A DNA stretch of 21,996 nt from Bacteroidales bacterium UBA1725 (GTDB lineage: Bacteria; Bacteroidota; Bacteroidia; Bacteroidales; UBA932): positions 25,098 to 47,093 of the forward strand of contig DCIN01000039.1 in the NCBI GenBank assembly GCA_002315815.1. The letters are read 5' to 3'. The notes under the pieces were generated by a model. That model ran no database searches. It had not been told where the DNA came from and saw only the letters and a program-made list of their open reading frames with translations. Of this stretch, positions 16,001 through 21,996 are shown one piece after another. Every line of letters starts with the position of its first letter. Position 1 is the first letter of the stretch. The position numbers and the translations under genes were made by a program.

Positions 16001-16026
16001 GTATTGTATTGTATTGTATTGTATTG
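16001..16026. repeat. Pentanucleotide microsatellite (TATTG)5 upstream of ACP
   Basis: Five perfect TATTG copies at 16002-16026, preceded by a matching G at 16001. On the coding (minus) strand this is a CAATA repeat ending 5 bases before the ATG of the acyl carrier protein, where ribosome contacts form. The rest of the gap to the ligase stop (16027-16086) is AT-rich with loose TGATTGCT/TACTGATT repeats. Confidence 0.95.
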
Positions 16027-16086
16027 ATTAGGAATAGATGAGGTATTGAGATACTGAAATACTGATTGCTATTATTTGATTGCTGA

Positions 16087-17580
16087 TTACTGATTTCTTG
16101 AAACCTTGAGGCTGCCGGTGCGTTTGAAGTCCTCCTTGCGCACAATGACCTTGGTTATCCGATGGGTCGAGGGAAGACTGGCATTGACATCATCCACGAG
16201 TTTAGTGAAGAAAGCCTCGACCTCCTCCCAGGGCTTGCCTTCGAAAGCGGCCTGCTGGGGAAGAATCTGTATGGCGATACAGGACTCTCCGTCGCTGTTA
16301 TCCTCGAAAACGAGACAGTCCTTGAGAGCTGCGCACTTGTAAAAAGGCTCTTCAATGCTCTCCGGCGAGACATTCTCTCCATTGGGCAAGATGATGAGGT
16401 TCTTGATGCGACCCACTATATATAGGAATCCATCCTCATCGAAGCGGCCCAAGTCTCCTGTCTTGAGCCATCCGTCCTCAGTAAGACAGGCTGCGGTGGC
16501 TTCCGGATTGCCGTAATAACCGAGGAAAACATTGTCACCTCTCATCCATATTTCACCATCCACTATCTTAACCTCCTGCTCCGGATAGATTTTGCCTACG
16601 GAAGTGGGATGTGTCTTGACATCGATGTTTCCGCTGGTGAAATTCGCTCCTTCCGTCATTCCGTACCCGGCCAGAAGTTCCACCCCAATCTCATCGAATG
16701 CCTTTATCAGGCGAGGGGGCACGTTGGCGGCTCCAGAGATTATCATCTTCAGTTGTCCTCCGAGGAACTGCGGACCGTACATCTTGGTCAAACCGTAGAG
16801 GATGTCGCACAAACCCGGGACAAGCACGAGATCGGTAGGTTTGATGACGGGAATTTTGCCTATTGTAGCCTTCATATCCTCAGCCGAGAACCAGAGAGCT
16901 CCTGTGTAGAGTACTGACAAAGTGCTTCTGATCAGGCCGAATACGTGACTCAAAGGAAGGAAACAGATATAGCGATGGCCCTCGTCCAGAACGTGGTGAG
17001 GAGCATAAGTACCGTTCTTGGCTCCGCGCATCAGTGAGCGGTGGGGAAGAATTGCACCCTTTGGCTTTCCAGTAGTACCGCCTGTGAAGAATATTGCAGC
17101 GGGATCGTTTTTGTCCACACTGGCAGCAGGTGCTCCCTCTTCTGCCATTGCGCCGGCAGCAATCACCTTGCAGGGAAGTCCGGCGGTCATTTCCTTGAAT
17201 TCATCGCGCACGGCAAGAACCTTGACACCGAAGCCGGCACAGGAACCGGCCAGAGCCTGAGCAGGAAGTTGAGAGGGAAGAAGAATGGCAACGAATCCTG
17301 CGGAAGAAGCGGCGAGGAACATCTCGAGGGCATCTATGGAAGTGCGGTCAAAAATTGCCACTTTATCACCTTTCTGAAGGCCGAGAGAATTGAGCAGAGC
17401 GCGCCTACGGGAAATGCGTTCACAGAATTGTGAATATGAATACGTTACGTTTCCGTCGGAAACAGCAGGTCTGTCGGCCCATTTCTCGCCAATCCACTCC
17501 ACGAATTCGGAAATGGTGGGAATGTACTTGAGTTGGGCAAGCTCCTCAGAAGGGAGCATATCATCGAAATAGTTACCCAT
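16087..17580 (-). CDS. AMP-forming acyl-CoA/acyl-ACP synthetase (ANL family)
   Basis: A 497-residue cytoplasmic adenylating enzyme that activates a carboxylate with ATP and transfers it to a thiol (CoA or a carrier protein). Core motifs are intact: phosphate loop FTGGTTGKPKG (165-175), PLSHVFG (209-215), GYGMTE (305-310), GWLKTGDLG (370-378), GRIKNLI (390-396) and the C-terminal catalytic lysine in GSLKVSR (Lys492). The C-terminal domain is complete. It lies 26 bases after a NigD-like lipoprotein gene and 90 bases before a stand-alone ACP, so the ACP is its likely acceptor. Substrate choice (fatty, aryl or amino acid) cannot be read by eye. Overall style is closer to fatty-acyl ligases than to DltA. 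Confidence 0.9.
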   Translation of the reverse strand: MGNYFDDMLPSEELAQLKYIPTISEFVEWIGEKWADRPAVSDGNVTYSYSQFCERISRRRALLNSLGLQKGDKVAIFDRTSIDALEMFLAASSAGFVAILLPSQLPAQALAGSCAGFGVKVLAVRDEFKEMTAGLPCKVIAAGAMAEEGAPAASVDKNDPAAIFFTGGTTGKPKGAILPHRSLMRGAKNGTYAPHHVLDEGHRYICFLPLSHVFGLIRSTLSVLYTGALWFSAEDMKATIGKIPVIKPTDLVLVPGLCDILYGLTKMYGPQFLGGQLKMIISGAANVPPRLIKAFDEIGVELLAGYGMTEGANFTSGNIDVKTHPTSVGKIYPEQEVKIVDGEIWMRGDNVFLGYYGNPEATAACLTEDGWLKTGDLGRFDEDGFLYIVGRIKNLIILPNGENVSPESIEEPFYKCAALKDCLVFEDNSDGESCIAIQILPQQAAFEGKPWEEVEAFFTKLVDDVNASLPSTHRITKVIVRKEDFKRTGSLKVSRNQ

Positions 17581-17606
17581 TGCAGTGTGGAAATTAAAGG
17601 TTAATA

Positions 17607-18365
17607 TCAGTTGAGTCCCGTTGCTTCAGCCAGACTGTCGTCGTCTCCGCCCTCGGAAAGATTCGCGGAAGTGCCGGGTTCGTAATGGAATTTCAATGTG
17701 CGGGAAACACCATTCAGGAAGGTGTATTTGATAACAATGTAATAATCGGAGGCTCCGACAATCGAAGCTAATTCAGAGCTGATGTCAAAAGCGACCACTT
17801 TGCTTACAAGACGACCTGAAACAGATGGGCTGTCCCCGTTGTAGTTGTGTCGGAACTCGAATGCGAGTGTATTCGCGGGCGAACCGGCATCGGGATAGCC
17901 GAGGCTTACCAGATTGACGGTGTGTGAAATGCCGGAATAACCCCAGAGCCCGGTGAAATGAAGAGTCACATATCCATCCTCAACGACGGTCATCCAACTG
18001 TCATAGAATCCGACAGGAGCTGTGCCGTACACCTTGTCATTTTCATTCGGACCGAGATTGGGAACAGTTTTCTTTGTGATTATGGTGTCCAACTGAAGAA
18101 CCTTGACTTTTCGATACGAAGAAGACTGGCCATTAGGCTCAGTGGCGCCGAGATCATTGTAATAGATATGTGCTCGTATGTTGCGCCCGAAGGGGTTGCC
18201 GGAAATGTTCTGAGGAACAAGTACGGTCTGGTCATCAAGTTGAAGAGTGCAGTCAGACGTACCTTTTACCGTGACAATAGCTTCAGTGACAGAAATGGAA
18301 GTTGTCTTTTTACAAGACGAGAAAAGAGCCGCAGACAGGGCAATCAAAAAAAGGATTTTTTTCAT
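17607..18365 (-). CDS. NigD-like lipoprotein
   Basis: A 252-residue predicted lipoprotein: MKKIL, a hydrophobic core and LFSSC with Cys18. The sequence has an early beta-rich part with LQLDDQTVLVPQN, a middle DTIITKKTVP, then VGFYDSWMTVVEDGYVTLHFTG and HTVNLV, and a C-terminal sandwich ending in LKFHYEPG. This pattern fits the Bacteroidota NigD-like family (OB-type N-terminal domain plus beta-sandwich), named after the nig locus of Bacteroides; the molecular role is unclear. The frame is open to 18575 through the tRNA gene, which is not credible; ATG 18363-18365 gives a clean lipoprotein signal. It starts 47 bases after tRNA-Ser, with a hairpin between, and leads into the acyl ligase operon. 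Confidence 0.7.
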   Translation of the reverse strand: MKKILFLIALSAALFSSCKKTTSISVTEAIVTVKGTSDCTLQLDDQTVLVPQNISGNPFGRNIRAHIYYNDLGATEPNGQSSSYRKVKVLQLDTIITKKTVPNLGPNENDKVYGTAPVGFYDSWMTVVEDGYVTLHFTGLWGYSGISHTVNLVSLGYPDAGSPANTLAFEFRHNYNGDSPSVSGRLVSKVVAFDISSELASIVGASDYYIVIKYTFLNGVSRTLKFHYEPGTSANLSEGGDDDSLAEATGLN

Positions 18366-18382
18366 GGCCTTAAAATATGAGA

Positions 18383-18402
18383 GGCAGACCTTCCGGCCTG
18401 CC
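18383..18402 (-). terminator. GNRA-loop hairpin between tRNA-Ser and nigD-like gene
   Basis: Minus-strand stem GGCAGGCC (18402-18395) pairs with GGTCTGCC (18390-18383) over 8 bp (one G-T pair), with loop GGAA, a GNRA tetraloop. It is followed by TCTCATATTTT and then the ATG of the lipoprotein gene 17 bases after the stem. It could end the tRNA transcript or act as a leaky terminator or leader hairpin for the genes after it. The tail is not a pure T-tract. Confidence 0.55.
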
Positions 18403-18412
18403 CCAGTTATCG

Positions 18413-18500
18413 CGGAAAGACAGGGATTCGAACCCTGGAACCGCTTTGGGCGGTCACACGCTTTCCAGACGTGCCTCTTCAGCCACTCGAGCATCTTTCC
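18413..18500 (-). tRNA. tRNA-Ser(GGA)
   Basis: An 88-base class II tRNA read leftward. The acceptor stem GGAAAGA (18500-18494) pairs with TCTTTCC (18420-18414), and the discriminator is G at 18413. The anticodon stem CACGT/GCGTG holds the loop CTGGAAA with anticodon GGA (18466-18464), which reads UCC and UCU. A long variable arm (GACCGCCCAAAGCGGTTC region) marks serine, and the T-loop GGTTCGAATCC is standard. CCA is not encoded (CGA follows), so the tail is added by enzyme. Confidence 0.97.
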
Positions 18501-18511
18501 AAAAGTGTCTG

Positions 18512-18541
18512 CAAATATAGCGACTATTTGGCAAAAAACAA
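18512..18541 (-). promoter_or_regulatory. Candidate promoter of tRNA-Ser
   Basis: Minus-strand TATATTTG (18519 to 18512) matches TAnnTTTG, with TTG (18541 to 18539) 19 bases upstream at the -33 position. It predicts a start about 5 bases before the mature tRNA 5' end at 18500. The position fits well. It overlaps the divergent promoter at 18527-18559. Confidence 0.65.
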
Positions 18542-18559
18542 TAATAATCGTTATCTTTG
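18527..18559 (+). promoter_or_regulatory. Consensus Bacteroidota promoter for the HAD-egsA-cstA operon
   Basis: TTTG (18527-18530), a 21-base spacer and TATCTTTG (18552-18559), a full match to the Bacteroidota TTTG / TAnnTTTG promoter. It predicts a start near 18566 and a leader of about 45 bases to the small ORF at 18611. It is the best promoter in the window. Confidence 0.75.
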
Positions 18560-18610
18560 CTTCGTTATGGACCAATAATCAGTTTGAGATTCATTCAGTG
18601 TTATAAAAAG

Positions 18611-18688
18611 ATGAAAAAACTTTTCGCGGTAATTATTACCACACTTTCTCTTTTGTGCACAAGTTCCTGCACGGAATATGCAAAATAA
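18611..18688 (+). CDS. 25-residue lipoprotein-like small ORF
   Basis: An ATG-started ORF of 25 codons placed about 45 bases after a consensus promoter. It encodes MKKLF, a hydrophobic core of about 10 residues, then CTSSC and a six-residue mature end (CTEYAK). The form is that of a bacterial lipoprotein signal peptide with almost no mature protein, somewhat like entericidin-type mini-lipoproteins. It could be a real small protein, a leader peptide, or the remnant of a longer lipoprotein gene. An A-rich ATAAAAAG segment just upstream is typical of Bacteroidota start sites. It lies 30 bases before the HAD phosphatase gene. Confidence 0.5.
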   Translation: MKKLFAVIITTLSLLCTSSCTEYAK

Positions 18689-18718
18689 AGCAGCAAATTT
18701 TCAACCAACTGACAGAAA

Positions 18719-19525
18719 TTGAAGTCTCTAAAAGAAAAGTCCCTGTTTCTGATGGACATGGACGGTACTCTATATAACGGAGACGAACTCATCCCCGGTG
18801 CTGAAGATTTTCTCCGTTTCCTCAAGAATGTAGGGAAACGGAGTGTTTTTATGACCAACAATTCGTCACGCAGCAGATTCGCTTATGTCGAGAAACTTGC
18901 ACGGCTGGGAATTGAAAGTACGGTGGATGACATAGCATCATCAGTTAACGCCACTTCCTGCTATCTCAAGGAGCATTACGGGGACACTCTGACAATATAT
19001 CTAGTGGGAACCGAATCGCTCAGACAGGAACTTCTGACAGACGGTTTCCATATTGTGCCGGCTGACTATGAGGGGGATGAAGTGAACTGTGTCCTGGTGG
19101 GATACGATACGGAACTGAATTACAGGAAACTTGAGAGAGCCTGCCATTTCCTCTGCGAGGGGGCCTTGTTCTACGCCACAAACTGCGACCTGCGTTGTCC
19201 GATAGAGGGAGGCAGATACCTTCCTGATTGCGCCACTATCTGCAATATGCTCGAAGTGTCCACCGGACGCAAGCCCAGATATCTCGGAAAACCGGATCGC
19301 TACATAGTCGATTACGTCCACACAAAATGGGGGGCCGACTACGAAGATATGGTTGTGGTGGGCGACAGGCTTTACACAGACATAGCAGTGGGTGCCAATG
19401 CGGGAATAGACAGTATCTGCGTTCTGACAGGTGAAAGCACTCTGGCCGACATAGACGCATCCGAAGTGACACCGACATATATCTTCAATTCAATCAAAGA
19501 TGTTTACGAAATACTAAAATCCTGA
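18719..19525 (+). CDS. HAD-superfamily IIA phosphatase (NagD/AraL type)
   Basis: A 268-residue cytoplasmic sugar-phosphate phosphatase. HAD motifs are complete: DMDGTLYNG with Asp13/Asp15, TNNSS (46-50), Lys191 in GKPD, and GDRLYTDI with Asp216/Asp221. The large cap between motifs 2 and 3, with YATNCD (152-157), marks subfamily IIA as in NagD and Bacillus AraL. I place the start at TTG 18719: an in-frame TGA lies just upstream, and the first ATG (18752) would cut away the beta strand before the catalytic aspartate. A 14-codon ORF (18678-18722) ends in TGA overlapping this TTG. The next gene, a glycerol-1-phosphate dehydrogenase homologue, starts 3 bases after the stop. The substrate is probably a small phosphorylated polyol or sugar. 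Confidence 0.9.
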   Translation: MKSLKEKSLFLMDMDGTLYNGDELIPGAEDFLRFLKNVGKRSVFMTNNSSRSRFAYVEKLARLGIESTVDDIASSVNATSCYLKEHYGDTLTIYLVGTESLRQELLTDGFHIVPADYEGDEVNCVLVGYDTELNYRKLERACHFLCEGALFYATNCDLRCPIEGGRYLPDCATICNMLEVSTGRKPRYLGKPDRYIVDYVHTKWGADYEDMVVVGDRLYTDIAVGANAGIDSICVLTGESTLADIDASEVTPTYIFNSIKDVYEILKS

Positions 19526-19528
19526 TAG

Positions 19529-20512
19529 ATGTTCTATAATCTGCTCAAGACACCGATACTCATCAAATCCGGACGCCAACTGCTCGGAGGACTTGATCAT
19601 ATACTCCACGAGGCTCATCTTCTTTTTCCCAACAAGATTCTTGTAACCCAGAAAAACCTGTTCGAAGCCTACCAGCACCAGTTGTCCGGAACCATTTTCA
19701 GCAAAACCCTATTCGTTGGTGGAGGTTTGATGGACGAGGCCTTCCACGTGATGGACGAATGTCGCAACAACGACGCTCTGATAATCGCATTCGGCGGCGG
19801 CAGCGTTCTGGATATTGTGAAATATGCCGCCTGTAGGATTGACAAGCCCTACATCGCCATTCCTTCCGCCCTCTCCAACGACGGTATCTGCTCCTGCGTG
19901 GCAAGACTGACGAAAAACGGCAAGAAAGCCAGTCTTGATGCCCAGCCCCCTGTCGGAGTCATAATAGATTTCGACATCATTTCCAAATCCCCGAAGATAA
20001 TGCTTTACGCCGGAATAGCTGACCTTGTCTCCAACCTCTCAGCCATACAGGACTGGAGACTGGCGTATCACAATGTCGGAGAGCCCATCAATGAGCTTGC
20101 TTTCCTGCTGTCAAAGCAGGCTGCGCTTCCTCTGCTACGCTACACTGAGGACGATATGGGCACTGACAATCTGCTTAAGGACCTTGCCAACGGTCTCATC
20201 ACTTCGGGGCTTTCTATGGTTGCATCCGGCAATTCAAGGGCTACAAGCGGTGCCGAGCATCTGATAAGTCACGCCATTGACGAATTTTTTCCTGAGAAAT
20301 CCACCATACACGGCATTCAGGTGGGATGGGCCCAGGGAATCATTGCCAAACGTTACCGTAACGATCCGTTCTACGTGAACCGTTTTCACGAGCAGATAGG
20401 GCTCAAGAAAGTATTTGAGGAGATGATACCCTGGAGCGAAGATGACTTTGATATGCTCATCAGCTACGCAATGAAAATCCGCAGCCGCTACACTGTTTTC
20501 AATACCATCTGA
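19529..20512 (+). CDS. egsA: sn-Glycerol-1-phosphate dehydrogenase family (EgsA/AraM)
   Basis: Member of the metal-dependent polyol dehydrogenase family that reduces dihydroxyacetone phosphate to sn-glycerol-1-phosphate with NAD(P)H. Residues visible: nucleotide loop AFGGGSVLDIVKYAA (87-101), IPSALSNDGICS (111-122, diagnostic for G1PDH over glycerol dehydrogenase), and metal ligands Asp165 (AGIADLVSN), His244 (GAEHLISH) and His261 (TIHGIQVGW). At 327 residues it is shorter than Bacillus subtilis AraM (about 390), so the C-terminal part is compact. It is tightly coupled to a NagD/AraL-type phosphatase (3-base gap) and followed 17 bases on by a CstA transporter. The reaction assignment is by family; a related polyol phosphate cannot be excluded. 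Confidence 0.88.
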   Translation: MFYNLLKTPILIKSGRQLLGGLDHILHEAHLLFPNKILVTQKNLFEAYQHQLSGTIFSKTLFVGGGLMDEAFHVMDECRNNDALIIAFGGGSVLDIVKYAACRIDKPYIAIPSALSNDGICSCVARLTKNGKKASLDAQPPVGVIIDFDIISKSPKIMLYAGIADLVSNLSAIQDWRLAYHNVGEPINELAFLLSKQAALPLLRYTEDDMGTDNLLKDLANGLITSGLSMVASGNSRATSGAEHLISHAIDEFFPEKSTIHGIQVGWAQGIIAKRYRNDPFYVNRFHEQIGLKKVFEEMIPWSEDDFDMLISYAMKIRSRYTVFNTI

Positions 20513-20529
20513 TTGATTTCCCGGTCTAT

Positions 20530-21996
20530 ATGATTTCATTTCTGATAAGCATTGCAGCCCTGATTCTCGGATACATCATCTACGGCAGAATCGTGGAAAG
20601 GCTGTTCGGTGCCGATTCGTCCAGAATTACACCGGCCAACAGTCGGGCGGACGGAATGGACTATGTGCCTATGTCCACCTGGAAGGTGTTTATGATTCAA
20701 TTCCTCAACATCGCCGGTACTGGACCTGTTTTCGGTGCGATAATGGGAGCACGTTTCGGGCCGTCCTGCTATCTGTGGGTGGTACTGGGTTCTATTTTCG
20801 CAGGAGCGGTGCACGACTATTTGACCGGAATGATGTCCGTTCGGGAAGGAGGCACCGGAGTCCCTGAACTGGTGGGAAAATATCTGGGAAACAGAACCAG
20901 AAGGGTGATGCTGCTGTTCACTGTACTGTTTCTGATTCTGGTGGGGGCTGTCTTCGTTTACAGTCCGGCACTGATTCTGGGCGAAATGGCCGATGTGCTC
21001 GGAACTCCGGCCAAATCTGCCCTCGTATGGGGAGGATGCATTTTCATTTACTATTTGATTGCCACCATCGTTCCTATTGACAAGCTGATAGGAAGAGTAT
21101 ATCCTCTTTTCGCCTTCGCGATTCTGTTTATGGCTGTGTCCCTGTGCATCTGTCTGTTCACCAAGTGGCCTTCTATTCCTGAATTCTGGGATGGATTGCA
21201 GAACAGGGGGCCTTCCACCGGTCTCGACGGTCAGGCCATCTTCCCCTGTCTGTTCATCACAGTGGCGTGCGGGGCTATCAGCGGATTCCATTCCACACAG
21301 TGCCCGATGATGGCCCGTTGCCTGAAGAACGAGAAACTGGGAAGACCTGTTTTCTACGGGGCTATGATTACCGAAGGCATAGTAGCTCTAATCTGGGCCG
21401 CTGTCTCCTCCTGGTTCTTCTTCGACGGAGGTATGCAGGAAGCCGGTGCTGCATCCGCACAGGCTCCTGAAGTGGTCACCTCAGTATCGCGGTACTGGCT
21501 GGGTACTTTCGGAAGCATATTGGCCATACTCGGAGTGGTTGCTGCACCGATTACCACAGGTGACACTGCTCTCAGAAGCGCCAGACTTATGATTGCAGAC
21601 TTTTTCCACATAGACCAGAGACCTCTGGCAAAACGTTTCGTAATTGCTGTACCCATTTTTGCCGCCGTGTCTCTCCTGCTCTGGTTCAATATCGCCGATG
21701 CCGACGGGTTCAACAGGATATGGAGATATTTCGGACTCGCCAACCAGATTCTGGCCTGCTTCATATTGTGGACAGAAACATCGTACTTTTCCAAAACATT
21801 CAAGGACCGTCGCTATCTGGTTACAATGATACCGGCCTGCTTCGTCACTTCGGTCTGCACCACTTACCTGTTTGTGGACAGCAGTTGTCTGGGAATTGAC
21901 CCGACGGCCTCGTTCCCTGTCGCTCTCGCAGTATGGGCACTGTGCATCGCAGGGTTCGTAATCATACGCCGGACACGTAGGGGATGCATTGCCGGA
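20530..21996 (+). CDS. cstA: CstA-family carbon-starvation transporter, C-terminus cut by window edge
   Basis: A polytopic inner-membrane protein; 489 codons are visible with no stop before the edge. It starts at ATG 20530-20532 with a membrane segment (MISFLISIAALILGYIIYGR). Family hallmarks: NIAGTGPVFGAIMGARFGP (60-78), GAVHDYLTGMMSVREGG (92-108), a central GFHSTQCPMMAR, and GDTALRSARLMIAD. CstA proteins are peptide or pyruvate transporters induced on carbon shortage. The visible length already equals that of the short Bacteroidota form, so probably little is missing. It is the last visible gene of the operon with the HAD phosphatase and egsA. Confidence 0.93.
   Translation, partial: MISFLISIAALILGYIIYGRIVERLFGADSSRITPANSRADGMDYVPMSTWKVFMIQFLNIAGTGPVFGAIMGARFGPSCYLWVVLGSIFAGAVHDYLTGMMSVREGGTGVPELVGKYLGNRTRRVMLLFTVLFLILVGAVFVYSPALILGEMADVLGTPAKSALVWGGCIFIYYLIATIVPIDKLIGRVYPLFAFAILFMAVSLCICLFTKWPSIPEFWDGLQNRGPSTGLDGQAIFPCLFITVACGAISGFHSTQCPMMARCLKNEKLGRPVFYGAMITEGIVALIWAAVSSWFFFDGGMQEAGAASAQAPEVVTSVSRYWLGTFGSILAILGVVAAPITTGDTALRSARLMIADFFHIDQRPLAKRFVIAVPIFAAVSLLLWFNIADADGFNRIWRYFGLANQILACFILWTETSYFSKTFKDRRYLVTMIPACFVTSVCTTYLFVDSSCLGIDPTASFPVALAVWALCIAGFVIIRRTRRGCIAG

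Noticed and set aside
18366..18575. N-terminal extension of the NigD-like gene through the tRNA
   Set aside because: The frame runs through tRNA-Ser on the same strand; the downstream ATG gives a proper lipoprotein signal.
20536..21291. Long minus-strand open frame (251 codons) opposite cstA
   Set aside because: Its product is low-complexity and rich in His/Gln/Asn/Ser with no domain, while the opposite strand encodes a continuous CstA protein with all family motifs.

Overview
The window looks like a chromosomal segment of a Bacteroidales-type member of the Bacteroidota. This rests on a fimbrillin/FISUMP lipoprotein, a NigD-like lipoprotein, a DUF4861-like protein, promoter candidates of the TAnnTTTG type instead of sigma70 boxes, and weak Shine-Dalgarno signals. 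No transposase, integrase, phage gene or CRISPR array is visible. Genus cannot be fixed from the sequence.

Region 1 (1-6130, all minus strand) is the leading part of a surface-polysaccharide operon read leftward: manC, rfbA, rfbC, rfbD, a Wzx-type flippase and gmd, the last cut by the left edge. It supplies GDP-mannose and GDP-4-keto-6-deoxymannose on one side and most of the dTDP-L-rhamnose pathway on the other. rfbB is absent from the visible part. A strong hairpin at 6319-6367 separates the operon from the gene before it.

Region 2 (6400-9132, minus) has a fimbrillin-like lipoprotein with a C-terminal FISUMP domain, a 447-base AT-rich gap with a promoter candidate and a terminator-like hairpin, and a small exported Met/Gly-rich LTXXQ-like protein.

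Region 3 (9157-12569, minus) is a thiamine cluster, thiE-thiL-thiD, preceded by a DUF4861-like exported protein whose stop codon lies 4 bases from thiE. Two junctions carry unusual tandem repeats: a 19-bp triplication at thiE/thiL and a degenerate 11-bp array between thiL and thiD. No TPP riboswitch was recognised. Divergent from this cluster is a large plus-strand lipoprotein of six-hairpin-glycosidase type (12674-14758).

Region 4 (14880-18500, minus) is a probable unit of tRNA-Ser(GGA), a GNRA hairpin, a NigD-like lipoprotein, an AMP-forming acyl ligase, a 78-residue acyl carrier protein and an exported SGNH esterase, closed by an intrinsic terminator. Ligase, carrier and SGNH protein resemble three of the four parts of a Dlt-type envelope acylation system, without a visible MBOAT protein. 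A (TATTG)5 microsatellite lies just upstream of the carrier's start codon. This is the best candidate in the window for an undescribed system.

Region 5 (18527-21996, plus) starts from a promoter that overlaps the tRNA promoter head to head. It carries a 25-residue lipoprotein-like ORF, a NagD/AraL-type HAD phosphatase, an AraM/EgsA-type glycerol-1-phosphate dehydrogenase and a CstA-family transporter cut by the right edge.
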